NCBI RefSeq assembly: GCF_017562075.2
Contig: NC_054084.1
Coordinates: forward strand, 3,838,501 to 3,902,500
Direction of reading: 5' to 3'
DNA length: 64,000 nucleotides
Source of the DNA: Anopheles merus
Lineage: Eukaryota > Arthropoda > Insecta > Diptera > Culicidae
Positions 1 through 14,073 of this stretch are shown piece by piece (position 1 is the first letter of the stretch; every line of letters starts with the position of its first letter). Both the position numbers and the translations under genes were made by a program. The notes below the pieces were generated by a model, which worked only from the letters and a program-made list of their open reading frames with translations, did no database searches and had not been told where the DNA came from.

Positions 1-415
1 TGCCTTTACGTTTTGGACAGGAATTGGTTCGATTCTCTTGCTTCGCACAATCAATCTATTGCTCACTACAATGGTGGTCCTGGTGGCCCTGCTGGCCGCG
101 ATGACACTGCGTCGTGACGAGCACGGGACGACCGGTTGAATGTTTCCTGCTCACTGGCCACTCGCCGGCACCGAGCATTATTTCACGAAAATCCTCGCTC
201 AAATCTGCGCTACCGCGTCACTCGACTTTCACATCGAACTCACTGCACCACTTCACCAAGCCACAGGACAGGACGCCGTCGTCGAACCGGGTTTCCTGCC
301 GCTCGGGCCCCTTTTTTCGCTTCTGCTTCTCTCTTGCCTCCTGCGCCCAAACGCTTCCTTGCACTTTCCCGATACGGCGTATATTTATGTTTGTGTTAAT
401 GTGTTTCCGTATGGA

Positions 416-430
416 TGTGTGTGTGTGTGT
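416..430. repeat. TG dinucleotide run
   Basis: A 15-bp alternating TG tract, followed by further TG-rich sequence to about 437. It is a simple microsatellite. Confidence 0.85.
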
Positions 431-747
431 TTGTGTATTTTCTTGTTTTAATTTTCTACACTCTTGGCTCGGCTCTCACACACTTGCCTAGGCCTCTGGT
501 TGCCTTTGCTTGTCCAAAGGACCTCTACCTGCCCGAGAGAAGCAACCAAACCCTTGTTGGCTCGGCTTTCGTGCACACTTTTCCTTTCTTCCTTTCTCAC
601 TACACCGGCAGGCAGGTTGCAATCACAAAATCTGTCCACTGGCGGTCCACTGGCTGGATTGTACGAAAGTTGCTCGTTCACTTTTCGTCGCCCACGCGCA
701 ACTTCTTCGCGCTGCACTTTCGATCGGGCGCGAGCGCGCGCGCACGC

Positions 748-767
748 AAAAAAAAAAGAAAAAAAAA
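748..767. repeat. Interrupted poly-A tract after CG-rich run
   Basis: Ten or so A residues, one G, then eight A residues, directly after a GCGC-rich stretch (728-747). It is a simple low-complexity tract. Confidence 0.85.
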
Positions 768-3700
768 GGTTAAAATATTTGCGTTCCAATCGGTCGTGCC
801 CGTTACATTCCAATCTCTTGTTGGGCCGCTAGTTATACACTTGTACGCCTTTTTTGCTGTTATGTTTTGTTGTCGCTGTTTTGCGTTTTCTTTTCTGCAC
901 TTCAGGAACCACACACTACTGCTACTGCCGCTGCTGCTGCGGCCGCTGCTCTAGATTACAGATTAAACAAATGCACTTCGATCACTTCGCGCTCTGATAC
1001 GGGCATGCACATCACTATCAGTTTGCACTATTTCTAGCACTGCCCAGTGCACTGGTCAAAATCAAGTAGACAAACGGTACGTTATATTAAGAATGTGTAT
1101 TGCTTCTCTCACTAATCTCTCTCGCGCGCGCACACACACGGACACTGGCTGGCATTCCAAACGGCTCAAAATTCAAACCTCGTCTCGACTCACGCGGCAG
1201 CTTCACAAATTTTAAACATCTCGCGACAGCATCTCGAACACGAATGAATGAACGCGAGAGACGATGCCGCATGAATGCGGTGCGATCAGCTCTCGGCGTG
1301 AACGACGATCGAGTGAACGTGCGATGAACGGCAAGTGGGCGTGGCCAGCCGCGTACGTGCTCCGTGTGTAAGGATGAGAGGAGCGCGTGCATCGAACATG
1401 AGAGGATCAAGACGTTTGACAGACGTTTGATGGTTCGAAATGACAGTTATGAGAGCGAGAATTAAGTGATCACTATGGTTTTTTTGGGGTGTTTGAGGTT
1501 GGCTTTGCATTGTAAATGAGTTCCTATAAAACGGTGTCTTTCCACCCCAGAACACTATTTGTTCGTCTTACTCGCTGTGAGGTAGTACACACATACCGCG
1601 ATACTAGTCGATACGGGGCCTCGGTCATTTGTGGTTATCCTTGAGATTGTAAGCACAGTGCTGCCACTGCCACAGTGGTAGCACGGATCGTCACGGAACT
1701 ACTGCACCACCATTACCTCCTCACTCAACTCCTTTCCACGCCACTGCCAGTGCGATCGGTTAAGAAATATTGAGGAAATCATATTTTCATTAACAGTTAT
1801 TTACACTCCAACAAATCGTGAAGATTTATGTAAACTGTGCGTGTAAACTTTCATCTCTGCCCTCGCGGGAGCAATCGATCGATCCGATCTAACCGCCCCC
1901 ACCCCGTGGCCGATCGTTCCGCGCGCTCGCACGCTCGATCCCCGGCAGCGGGCTCTTGCACAAGGGAGAGTGAGAGAATATTTATGAGAACGATTTGTAA
2001 ACACCGCGCGGGCGCGGGAGAAAACCGCTTCATCGCAACGTAGCACGCGAGTCGCGGGCACTTGTCGTACGCAAAGAGGGGTACAAAACACACACGCACG
2101 CGAGCGCGCGGCTGAACCGGGCCGCGCAGATGAACGGCTGCCGCTAGAGAGATCGTTGGCTCGGGATAGACTGATTGACGCGAGCGCTCAATCCACGCAC
2201 CCGTTGGCCTTGTCGGTATGTTCCGCTTTGCGTTGCGTGGCGCTGCCTGGTCCATGGCACGAGGCACAACACTTGAACGGTCCATGCTAAAAAAAAGGAG
2301 AAGTGCTTTCTATCCTCTCGCTGGCAGGCCGAGGCCCACAGCAAAAGGAAAGCAATTGCATGTCATTTTCACTTCCGAATTATTTATTACACTCCGCAAA
2401 CAACGGAAATGCGGCTGGCTAACGAACCCGACACGCAGACTTCTGACAAGTGCGGCTCTGGCTCTTGGCCCGTGCGCACCTTCGGGATTGATGCTCTGTG
2501 AAGTGAAATTTATCTGTTATTTAGATCGAATGAATTATATTTAATCAAACAATTAATAAATTATCACCGGGGCGGCGCACGCGGCAATCTGCGCCAGGCA
2601 CTGGCCAGGCCATGTTTACACTAAGCACGTTCCTTTTTTTCCCCTTCCCTCTGCCCTTTGCCGATCGGGCCGGTCCGATCATTTGGAAAGCTTGCCGCGA
2701 GTGTGCAGAGATGCACTCCACCGCGTTACGATTGTGTAATGTGGGCCACCGTCTACCGTGTGCGTGGCCCCGATTGCTTTCGGACTGGACCGCTTCGGAG
2801 TAGGAGATGCCCTTTGCTACGTTTTGTATGCTAATGCGCGTCACAGATCGGCCCAGGGTAAGAGAGTTCAGCCTGTTTCTACCCCCTCGCTGTACCCTGA
2901 CGGGCGAAAATAGCGAGCCCAGCGCTGTGGTCTCTGGGAATTCCCCAGCTTCGTAAATGAACGAACGCTGCCTGGACAGCATCGGTGCTCTGTTTTTACA
3001 CGGGCTTAGGACGAAAAACAAAGCCCAAATGAGGTTATTATTTTTTCACACCTCTCGCAAGCGCTCAGCCGAGCCAAAAGGATGTTTAGCTTCCGGTGGT
3101 GACGGGTATTTCCCAGCGCTACATGAATGAGCTGCTACGTGGTGGTGTCGATTGTAGCCACAGAAACAGAAGCTCGGTAAAAACCCAACTATTTTGATTG
3201 GAATGTTTTCGTGCTTTGCAGGCAAACAGTGCCATTTTTACCATACACTGTAATGTGCTTCGGTGGTGAGCTTTAGAGACATCTCTTCTGCTTCCAAACT
3301 GCCTAAAGGTAAGATCGTAGCTGCGTTGGACCACCATGATCAACTCCTCCAAATCTTGCAATCTTGACACTTACTAAACAGCCTGTTGAACTTTGTCTGT
3401 GCTCTGGAGGTCAGCAACCAACGTTGATCGCAACGAGGAAATGATTCTAACGCCGTACGTCGAAAGGTCAGTAATCTAACACCAAGGAAAAATGCCGTCC
3501 TGTTCGGTGTGTCGCAGCAACCCATACCTCCCGAGCAACACTTTCGGCTCGATGTGCAAAACAGGGCTTCGCATGCGGTGGTATACATTGTAATCGTTCC
3601 AAACCCGAGCGGGGCATGATTTAGCGCTTCGTCCTTCTGGTTACCCAACACCGTGGATCGGTTTCATGTTACAGCCCCCGATGTCCGTAACCTCCTCGCA

Positions 3701-6700
3701 CAACCGGACAACCGGAGTCAACGATCACTGATAGCAAAACGGTTTGCTGATGGACGATTCCCCAAACCTACGACCGCGGGGCAACCGCTCCCAATCAACA
3801 TGTTTCCCCGCATCTCCTGCACTACACACGCATAGTACGAAACGAGTTATCTGACAGGCTTTTATGACTCCGTTCCCTGAGCCTGCTTGATTACTGCGTC
3901 GCCGACCGCCTTTACGTCTTGTGCGCACCGGTCAGTGTGTATTTTATTATTACCAAAGCGGTTTTTTTTCACGTTATTTTTCATGCTGTGTTGTTGTTTC
4001 CAACACTCATAGTGAGCGGACCCAGCGGCCGTGTGAATGTACCCGAGCCAGGAGCGCAACCTTCGCGGTAAGCCGCCGAAGGCCGTACGCAGAGCATAAT
4101 GACCAGACACTCTGGCACTCTGTTGGGTTGAGGTTCGACCTGTCCAAAAGGTGATAGAGGCGATTCTACGATATCTATCAACTTCACTTTGAAGCCCAGA
4201 CTCCCCATTCCATCACACCTTCCACCGCAGATTTCAAGTAAAGTGACTGCCAATACGCAAATGAATGAAAATAATAAACTCTTATCCACCGCTCTGTCCC
4301 CGTACAGGGATATTCCAGGCGTCCGTCCGAGGACAACTTCGATGCCAACCAAATACGCCGGGAGCGTTGGTTGGTGGAATTGATACCAGTGTAGCGATCG
4401 TTTGCGGGCGAATGTGGCAGGGGGAAGGGGCCGCATGCTCGCGCGGTCATCGGCTGGGCAGCATCAGTCGACACCTCGCACGATATTCGCGATCGATCGA
4501 TCCGATCCGTCAGTTCGCCGACCGAAACCGAACCGCCGACTGTGATCTTTTCGAGAGCCGCCAGAACGTCTGGGCCGAACGCGTCCGGCCGCTGCCGCTG
4601 TTGTTGCGGAACGCGCACCGTTCCTTTGTCGGCAATCATTATCGTCAATAATCGCCAAAGGGAGCGGAGGGAGGTCGGGTTGGTAGACATTATCGACCCA
4701 GAAGTTCAATCAATTTTACATCTCACGCGGGGTGCGCACGCGGTGAAAGAGCGACTGAAACGGAACGTGCAAATATTCCAACCAACGCGTGTGTGTGTGT
4801 GTTGATGGTTGCGCACTTGACGGCTAAATATATAATCAACCTTCCCGACAGCCGACAACCTGCGCAATGGCTGGCGGCTACGTATGTTTGAAATTACCCA
4901 AAAATCCTTCGAACGAAAGTAAACATTTTTCTCCAATGTGTAGCAATTTTATGCTCTTTTTTATGTTGAGCTCCGTGTTTTACCAATCGCCAAGACACAC
5001 GCACAGTTTCGTACGCTGTAGTGTAGTGAAACACCTATTTGCGCGATCGAGAAACATAATGTACGTACCCTTTACTTATTTCTTTTAATTATGAAAGTTT
5101 CAATCTTCGCTCTCTCTCTGACCTAAATGAATGCCCGAATGGCCTCTTATGTAAGGGAGACAATCAGCGACAACGTCGTTTTGCTTTCAATTGCTTCCTT
5201 CGTAGGGTGAAAAAACGAGAAATTTTATAAACAAACTTATGCACCAGAAGAGCGTTGGATCTTTAAACTTGGACTACTTTTGAGGCCTCCGAAAGCGTCT
5301 CTCCAGCAGCAAAGCCATTATGTTAGTTTCTTCTGGCCTGCGCCTGGGTCACAAATGCTCACTTACGTATGCATGCGCGTGCGACTTTCAAAAGTCTCTC
5401 AAAAGCTCCCCGTCCAAGACCTTCCTTCCCTCTCGACGGCTCTGAAAGAAACAAAAAATGAAAGGGCCCATCATAGCCCACGCACACTGTTGGCGCCCTT
5501 TTTTTCGCTACACGGCATCGTGCGATGACACAAGACACAGCACCCGAGATGTGACGGTTCGGCAGCACGACCAGCGACAGGCTGTCTGGTCCGATCTCCG
5601 GCCCCGGCACAACCTTGAGCGGCCCATTAAAGGAACACAAGGCACGAAAAAAGCAACACACACATACGCGCTTACCGCTCCCAGCAGCCCAACAGAGATG
5701 CTGTACGCGTTGGCGCATTTGCGTTCGGGCTGCGCCTGCCGACAGCCACACAAATGATTCGTTAAATGTAAATAAATTATACGGACGGACCGCACCACCA
5801 CTCTCACTGTGTGAGTGTGTGTGCTTGTGTTGTGGCTGGCTGACCAACTGGCCGACCCAACAATAGAAGCGCACCTTTCGTTGCTTTCGTAAGCGAACGA
5901 TCCCAGCGATCGAACGATAATCAACGCCACCGTAGCAGAAGGATGCTTGTCAAATGGATGTATAGAGGCAGATAGACACACCTAAGACCGAACACACTCG
6001 GACTCACTGAAGCGATCTACCCTGTGCCCCGGGACAGCCGTACTCCATACAATGGGAGCGTGATCTTCGGGAAGCAAAGGTGCCGCAGCTCGAGAGGCCC
6101 TTGCCCACTCGTAAACGCTGATAATGCGCCGCACCATGCCTGTGATGTGCATCAGTGCCTGTCGATAGCCTGCGCAGGGTTGTCCGGGAACCCGGGGGAA
6201 AGCTTCTGCGCCCGAGGGATGCTGCGCAATAGACAATAGACGACCTAATAAGATTGTAATGCCCCTGGCAGAAGGGACGTCTGCCAGATCTCACGCCCGC
6301 TTGCACATTTCCATGTCTCCCTCTCTCTCTCACACACACACGCTGAAGTGTGGAAAAGCGGCATCCCTGTGGTCTTTGCACACATGCCTCTTGTGAAGCT
6401 GGCGGGAGGTGCTGAATTTCTCGACAATCCCAACCAAACCGAAACTCCGTCCTACAGACTCTGCCAGACAGCTTGACTCCAGGCTTTTCGGTTGGAAGAG
6501 GGCTGTAAAATGCCAATAGCACACAAAAAACACACACAGCAACGGTTTAGGCTCATACAGAACCTACGAAACAAACGAAGCCGAGAATTGCTTTGGAAGG
6601 TTCCTGCGATTCCCAACCTTTTGCACGCAACCAGAACTGAGCTGTAGATCTCGCAGAACCATAAACCGATTGGCCAGTGCATTTCAGTTTTTTTGCCGTG

Positions 6701-9618
6701 CTGTAATTCGAGATCTCTTCACGATCACCTCCTCCTGCCTCTCTCAAACCACATCACCATCCCGTGTCACCGGACCCTGCCAGCCCGTTCAATGGCTTAT
6801 CGGCTTGCCTTTCTCTCTCTGTCTCTCTGCCTGAAGGGTTGTGATGCGTCCAATGTTCCGGACAAGCCCGTCTTTCCAAGGATTGTGTGTGTGAGCATCT
6901 CGAGAAGTTTGTGCTGGCCGGCATTCCACGAACTGTGGTCCGGTTGCCATATGCACCACATCCAATCCTATCGCTCGACGGCCCGCCAAGCCTTACTTCA
7001 CGCGCACACATTCCTTTTCGCCACTTGAGCACGGTGAGCAAGAGAGAGTGCAGTGCCGTTTTGACTCCGATTTCCCAGTATTTGGCTGCTACGATGACTT
7101 CACAGAAAATAGACTTTTTGGAACCGGTATGGTGCGGTACTGGCGGTGCGATGCACACTTTCGAAAAGAAGAAGATAGTTTCCCATTTTGGGCCTAGGGA
7201 TTATCATGTTACATAGAGGATTCGGTATTGGAAATTCGTAGATCTTCCAACAAACAATTGTAACTAGATCAAGATATTCAATGTGATCAATAATTCCAGG
7301 AGCTATGACGTTGGGTTACTGCTTTCGTTTTGTTTCGTAATAATTGTAGCTTCCAAAATACAACCTCTTGATATCCTGCAAGAGGCTCATTCATCCCGGC
7401 AAGCCCTAAAGACAAAGTCGCGCTATACCCGTTGACCAGCAACCGGACATTGCCTTTTTCGTGCATTTCATTCATAAAACGGGCCCGGACAATCCAGCTC
7501 AGTTAAATAAGGTGGACGGCAAATGGAACGAAACGACGCCCGATGGGTCCTTGCTCCATCGCCATCATCAGTAGCTCGGCCCGGCCTCACAAACCTGCTC
7601 GCTTCCGGTAGCTGATGGTAAGATTCCGATCGGCAAACACGCACACAGAGTCTGTCGATAATAATCGAATCCATCATTGAACATTCGATCGGTGTCAGCA
7701 AAAGCAGTCCCCCCCACAGTGTCCTTCTCCTCCTTCTCATCCCCAGCATCAGCTCGATCACGTCAAGCACGTCAAACAATCTGGCCCCTGGTACACATTT
7801 CTTTCTCCCTTTGGGGGTTCGGACCGACTGTCCCTGTCCCGGGTCCGGGACCGTTGCCGGTGTTTGGACTCGGGGGAACAATACGTCAAGCTCGAGCAGC
7901 GAGGAAAGCGAGGAACGCTTTAATTGATACACGCATTGCGCGTTCCTCAATGAATTGCAGATCACGGGATCCCGATCCCGCTTTCCGTCCCGCTTTGCAG
8001 TTCACAAAACGAGAAAATGGCCCCGGCAAAACACAACAAACACAGCAGCGCAGCAACCGAGGCATGCTGCTGACCCATTGCCGTCGGCGGAATGCAAACG
8101 GCCCATTCCATCCCGTTGACGGATGCTGTGACGGGTATGTCAATGTTAATTTCATCTGCCGCTGTTGTCGTTTTATACATTTATCCATTTTTTTGTTGTT
8201 GTTATTTGTGTGAGCATCTCTCTCTCTCTCTCCATCTCTCTGTTTGTCCCTATCTCTTCACCTCGCTTGAAACGTGCTGGCCCGATGGCGCTGGTTCCAG
8301 TGTGCCTCCTGGTGCCCATCTGGTGCCCCTGTGGAACAAATAGGCAGACCTAAGCGCAGGTTCCATCCAATTCGTTTGGATGTGGCTCGCCCGACCGAAC
8401 AGCGCTGGACTGGTTTCCGCTTGCTTATGTTTTATTTATTTGTGTGCGCAAAAACATTCCTCTTAATTGGAATGGAGTTATCTCCTTTTATAGGAAAATT
8501 TGTTTTTAATTGATTTTCGTTTCTTCCCCCTCTATGTCCTCTCCGGTGTGTCCACATGGCTTTCGCGCTGGGGCACGCTCGCGGCCGGGGCTCGTGCGAT
8601 GCCCACAGCCGGGGTCGGGTTCACCAGTGCGCCATGACGTGCACATCTGCAATCGATACGCCGATTTTCAGATCGATCGCACGTCCCGCCACAACACGGA
8701 AGGGGGAAGGAAACCGGATCGCCACGGGCCAAACCAACCCCCCTCACACCTCCCGTGATAGAATATGCCAGCACTCGTGCCTCGCCGTTGTCCGGGCAGT
8801 GCTCGGCCGGGGACAGTGAAACCGGTCCAGGGACACCAATCAGGTTTCAGTGGCCACGGTTGCATGGTCGGATTTCTGGAACGCCGTTTCGTTAGCTTCC
8901 GTTCTGCACGATTCTGCAGAGCCCACCCTTCAGGTTTGTTGCTCCTGGTGAGTTGTCCTGGAGGTGCGCTCGGAATAATGAACACCGGGACATTCTTGAC
9001 CGGATAGCTGGTTTGGAACTGTTTGCACGAAGTGTCAGCGAAACATGAACAGAATCCATAATAACCCCAGCGATTGGAAAGCCTCCAGCCCCAACGAGCT
9101 GTAATGCTATTGGAGATGTCAACAATGAAAGATCTCTACAAATTCCTCCACCAAATGACATGTTGGAAAGGTATCTTAATGTGGTATCTTTCTGTAGCTG
9201 TTTGACATGCACTCTTGGAAAGATTACTTATCGTAGGGAACTTTACGTCCCTGGGCCGCAATGTAATGCTGTTCAAGTAGAAGCTCTTTGCGCCACCGTG
9301 ATAGTTTGTCCATTTTAGCGAGCCTAAAGCCTGATCATATAGACTTTAGACAACTCCAACAGGCTCAATGATAGAACTCAACACAGAGATCGACTCAGGA
9401 GCTCCACCCTGACTTCCGTTTCGCAAGATATCTAGACAGAAATAAGCTTTCTCTGCTGGCGCCTCTCCGGATGACAACTACAATATCAATATTGAACTTG
9501 ATTCGGCAGATAGTTGTACAGTGTGTGGCCGCAGCACACATATTTGTTAAAGAACGTTTTGAACAAACAGATGTAACGATCGTGTTCAAACAGTGGATGG
9601 TGGAAGTCGTGTAAAGCT

Positions 9619-9993
9619 TCAATCCAAACATTCGTACCCACTCTTCTCGGCTGCGGTCTCTATTTCCTCACACACCAGCCTGCACCAAACTCCCTCGCCC
9701 GTCTCGCGCATAGCTCGCGGAGGCTCTCTGCTGCATCTAAAATAGTGTGACATGTAAGCGGATACAGTGACATTCCAGGCATCGATCTCGTAACCAAATC
9801 CACAAACCCCCGTACGACAATGCTGGTCCTCCACCGTCACCAGCAGCACGATCATTGCCACCCGTTCGCTCGGTTGTGCGGTTAAGGTGTAGGCAAACCG
9901 TCGCCAACCGGGCCGTTTCGCGAATGGAAAACACACATTCTGCGCATTTGTATTATAAACAGGCTTGACTGCACGCAAACCGCAACTAATCAT
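9619..9993 (-). CDS. Unrecognised candidate ORF or exon, Cys-containing
   Basis: This frame runs from an ATG at 9993 to a stop at 9619 (124 aa) and stays open upstream to about 10119 without another ATG, so it could be a short protein or part of a spliced exon. The middle part (about 9760-9880) has a run of G/C-ending codons (Val, Leu, Met, Thr, Glu) unlike the surrounding DNA. It contains a hydrophobic stretch, two closely spaced Cys and the segment CGFGYEIDAWNVTVSAYMSH, which reads like real protein. I do not recognise the family. Against it: an overlapping frame is also open, no signal peptide or promoter is evident, and the neighbouring DNA is gene-poor. It is offered only as a candidate. 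Confidence 0.25.
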   Translation of the reverse strand: MISCGLRAVKPVYNTNAQNVCFPFAKRPGWRRFAYTLTAQPSERVAMIVLLVTVEDQHCRTGVCGFGYEIDAWNVTVSAYMSHYFRCSREPPRAMRETGEGVWCRLVCEEIETAAEKSGYECLD

Positions 9994-10924
9994 AGCAAAG
10001 AAATGGCTGGATCGAAGCAGTTTGATCTGAGCGCTGCACGCCCATGGCTTCCACCTGCGTTCTGAGGCATCTCGTCGTCGTCGTTTGCCGTCGTCTCGAG
10101 CTGTTGCTACATTGCCCACGATTGACGGGAGAAATGAATTACGATCGTTAAAGACTGGCTTTGTGTGTTTTGCATTGTTTTGCTCAGGTTGACATCATCC
10201 AGGGGGCAGTTTTGATTCGTTAAACGGAAATATTGCAAACGCTTCCATGGATTATGAGGTAGCTTGGAACTTTTCCATCATTCAATACAGGTTAATTCTC
10301 CCTCCAGGGTATCCAAACAAGCGATACTCGATCAACCAAGCGGGTTGGTTTCCTCCCTATATTTCTAGCCTCATTCCATCCAAGTCTGACCCAAGAGTGG
10401 AACAGTAACTATAGCTCATGTTTGGATACACACAAAAAACCAAGCTGATGAAGCGCCACACAGTGACCTTGTAGGTCGTTTCTATACTTTCACAAAGACC
10501 TTCCGGCGTTTATGATGACCAGCCCGTAGAGGCTGAAGTTGTCTGCCCTCCTAGGCTAAGCTTTCACTGTCAGAATCACTTTCTAAGGGACATGATTGAA
10601 ACAACGACTACAATTGATAGTTTGGTTATAAAAGATTTAGAAAGCGAGAAATAGTTATTTTATTGAGATGATCCATCCCAAATTCCTGGATCTTCTTCTC
10701 GGCACTCTGTACGTCTGGTATGCCATTTAGCACGGCAATCTCTGTTGACACTGTGCTTCAAGGATCTATTCCATCGCACGACACCTGCTTCGACCATATT
10801 CGTTCGCTAGTGTTGATACACTTTTTTTATGCATTTTGTCACCGGTTTGACTACGTTTTCTTTCACTTCTATTTTTCGCTTCATTTTTTCTCTTTCCTTT
10901 TCTTATGCTGGTTTCACACTCTTG

Positions 10925-11250
10925 CATACACTCACACAGACACACATTCACTCCACCGTGATCTTTTTTTTTATAATAGCTTCGATTAATTCACCACCAT
11001 TGCCTTCCTTGTGCTCCTTGCACGTTTCCTTGCTGTTTGGGGCCTTTTGCTCACACACGCACAACCATCCACTCACACAGATTCACACACATACATACAC
11101 AGATGTTGCCTTCACCCCCTTTCACACGCAGCCGATAACGCTTTTCTTCTACAGCGATCCGCGCAAACGAGCGGGCCTCGGAACGGATTCGCCCGAGCTC
11201 CACACGCAAACACACACACACACATACACGCACATACACACACACTGCGA
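10925..11250. repeat. CA-rich degenerate microsatellite field
   Basis: Successive short (CA)n blocks interspersed with TA/GA steps, densest at about 11205-11246. Apparent Thr/His-rich ORFs in this area are a product of the repeat. Confidence 0.75.
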
Positions 11251-13730
11251 GCTCCCTGTCCCACTCCTTCACACGCACGCACCAGCTCTTTCCCCGTAGC
11301 GCCATCCCGTTTGCACCCGCGCCGGCTTTCTTCTTCACCTGTCGCTCACCTTCACGTACTTTCACCCCGTGCGCACCAAGACGATGGCAGCATGGAGGCG
11401 CGCGCGCGCGCCCGATCCGACTTTTGCGCTGCTGGGTGAATTTGTAACAATTTTCCTTTCTCTCCTGGTCCGGCCAGTTGGTATGTACGAGCGTGCTTGT
11501 GTCCCCGTCGCTCCCTCCACACCGGATGCCTTTTTGTACATTTTATTTATATTTTTAACCTCTCGCAACGTGCGATTCTGTTGCACCGTTGGGCGAGTGC
11601 GATTTTGCGTTCGTTCAGGGCCAACGGGCTACGGAATATCCTACCCTTTTCTCCCCTGTTGTGGATGCCCAGCACCGTTGACCTCTTAAGCAATCGCTCC
11701 CCAAGCAATGTTCAATATCACCAGGATTTCACACTATTTTCACACCTTTACTAACCACCTCGAATTCCGTCGCCGAGGACGATCGTCGCTAGATCAGTGC
11801 GGTTGATTGGATCCGACTTCTAAACTCGTTTCCGACCCGACTGGCGGAATCTTGCGTTCCTTGCGATGTACTGCGCGTCACACAAACAGAACGTCGGTCG
11901 GTTGCCACCACCGAAGCGCGAAGCGGCTCAAACGGGTTCGTCGCGTATGCCACTGGGCACAGCGCAAGTCGTTCGATTTGCTTCACCAGCAGCACCAGCA
12001 GCAACAGCAGCAGCAGCTAGATCTAGCGCACACGTTCACACATCGAATGTAATTCGATCCCTTTTTGTAGTGGGATCAGTGGATCACTTCCCTCCAGCCC
12101 CACACTGGGGTTGTGTTGTTTACTCATTTCAAACTCACCACAAATGAACCACGAACCCTCCAAAACGCCCTGCACACAAATCCCCGGCAGCAAGAGAAAA
12201 CGGCTAGTTCAGGCCCGAAAAATACGAAATTCCCGCACCGAGTCGTCTCGACATGCTGTTATGTCTGCGCTCAACTCTCTACTGGTTAAATCTATCCGTG
12301 ATTATTTTAAAAGCTCCGTCAGCCCCCCTCCACCGAACTGCTCCAGGGTGGGGAGCGGAGGGCTTTGCGAGCCGCATCGCGAGGCTCTCCGGCTGCCGTG
12401 TAGACCGTGTGCCGCGCAGCCCGAGCTTTAGCCGAGCTGCCTTTGCCTGCAGATGACAGTCCGCCGCCGTCACCCCATCTAGCCGCCGAACCACCCCACA
12501 CGGTTTCGCTGCGAGCCTTCCAAAACCGCCACGGCCACCGAGCGACAGGAAGAAAATCGAAATGATTACGACGATGATGATTATCATGAGCACCTCGCCA
12601 GCTCACCCCGCCGATGATGCTGGTGCTGGTAGTCGTGTTGGTGGAGCTGAGATGATGATCATGATCGCGGGCTGGAAGCATACGATATTGCCACACTGTG
12701 TGCCAGCAGCAACCACCAGCAAGCAGTCATCGACAAGTTTTTTTTTTGTTGTGTTGCTTCTACCTCTACCCCAAAGAGCGGGGACTCGTATGTAGATGAA
12801 GCAGCGAACCTGCGCAACAGGTGGATCAAGCCGCTTCTGCGGCTGCCGCGGGGCTTAAATCACACGCGAGCGAGCGCGACAAGGTTGAGTCGCGTTTTGT
12901 GCCGCGATGGCTGCTGCGATTCGATCGCTGCTATTTTTATTTATTTTTCAACATTTTTTTGCTTCTTAACCTGGTCCCCTCGCTACCTGGCCACTCCTCT
13001 GCTGGGCAAGAGGAAGCTGCTTTTCGAGTTTCCAACCTCAAAACCCGACTCGCCGAGAACTTCGATTTGCATCGTTAGGAATCGGGCATAGAAAACGAAA
13101 CCTAACCTCACTGTGGAGAGGCCACTAATACTGCTACTACTACTACCACTACTACTAGTGATGGTGCCCTTTTTAATGCTGCCCTTTTACCCCGTCCCGC
13201 CAGAGAACGGACCAGAGCCGCCCCAACACATGAACGGTGATCGACCCGGTGCGGAACGAGGAATGGTGAAAATACCACCCCACTTGTTACATGATACTCA
13301 ATTTTATAATTTGCATCTCCTCTCCGTACGCGTTGGTTGCACAGGGCAGACGAGAAAAGAGGCGATCTCACGCTCGCACCCAAGAAAGCGGTCCATAAAT
13401 CCGGAGAGCTGCAGTTGCTTCGGGCGCCCCCTCGCGAGTCGGTCAAGGAATTTCTTGCCACCGGGCCACTGCAGCTCCGGTGGCTTCTGGATGTCATTGG
13501 AGCAGCAAGGCAAGCAATTTGTTTCCCTGTTGAACAATTTATTTCTATTCCAAAAGGTATTTACTGCTTCGAGCGGCCCTTTGCCAGCAGCTTGGTTTGG
13601 CGGCCTGCAATGCAAATTCGCCCTTTATCCACGCGGGCATACAGCATCATGTGACGCGGGCAGGTTCTATCAGGCCCCTCCGACGACCACGACTACGACG
13701 ACATAGATGACATCGCGAGCAAATTGAAGG

Positions 13731-13748
13731 CAGCAGCAGCAGCAGCAG
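13731..13748 (+). repeat. CAG triplet run (6 units)
   Basis: Six perfect CAG units, with no coding frame around them that I can support. Confidence 0.85.
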
Positions 13749-14057
13749 AGAAAAAACGAGCCACAACACAACATCTTAAACAACTTGAAACAACATTACT
13801 ACGACCAATCCGCTCCTACTAATAAGAACGTGTTTTGTGTCCCTCCGTCCTCTCACCTCGAGGGGGCCGGCCACAGTGTCAGCCCCAGTGGGGCACGGAC
13901 GGCAGGCAATCCACTCGGGCAGCAGTCCCGAGCGCCCGAATCGAGCGCGCTCGGCCGGGGCAGCCTGCTGCCGACCAGCCATGCAACCGGTCTAACCGGT
14001 GGCCTTCAGTTTTTTCGAGTCAACGTATTTTTCCTCCCCGTGCCTTACCTCATCCCT

Positions 14058-14073
14058 CCCCCCCCCCCCCCCC
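14058..14073 (+). repeat. Poly-C run of 16
   Basis: Sixteen consecutive C residues. Homopolymer length here may be affected by sequencing error. Confidence 0.9.

Larger units (their letters stand above)
1..9618. other. Gene-poor non-coding stretch
   Basis: I see no supportable gene here. Open frames exist on both strands but run through simple repeats, lack consistent GC3 bias and resemble no family I recognise. Visible content includes a TG run (416-430), a GC-rich tract followed by broken poly-A (730-768), several CT/CA tracts, and a TATA-like box at 1525-1532 without a recognisable downstream gene. It could be intergenic DNA or a long intron of a gene that lies outside the window. Confidence 0.6.

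Noticed and set aside
22..36. GGTTCGATTC resembling a tRNA T-loop
   Set aside because: The rest of a tRNA would need to lie before the window start, and the downstream bases do not form an acceptor stem I can check.
71..139. Short ORF with a signal-like start (MVVLVALLAAMTLRR)
   Set aside because: Only 22 codons, no clear splice donor, and no context; likely chance.
1569..1590. TGAGGTAGTA at about 1577, matching the first ten bases of let-7
   Set aside because: The remaining bases do not match, and I see no pairing arm nearby to form a hairpin. A ten-base match in 64 kb on two strands is not surprising.
1874..4507. Shared 16-mer ATCGATCGATCCGATC at 1874 and 4492
   Set aside because: Low-complexity GATC repeat; a match of this size is expected about once by chance in a window of this length.
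4184..4690. Minus-strand 168-aa open frame
   Set aside because: Overlapped by open frames on the other strand, no recognised domain, and it crosses CGAT-type repeats.
10310..10432. Inverted repeat of GTATCCAAACA about 100 bp apart
   Set aside because: Only 11 bp, no target duplication or other transposon features.
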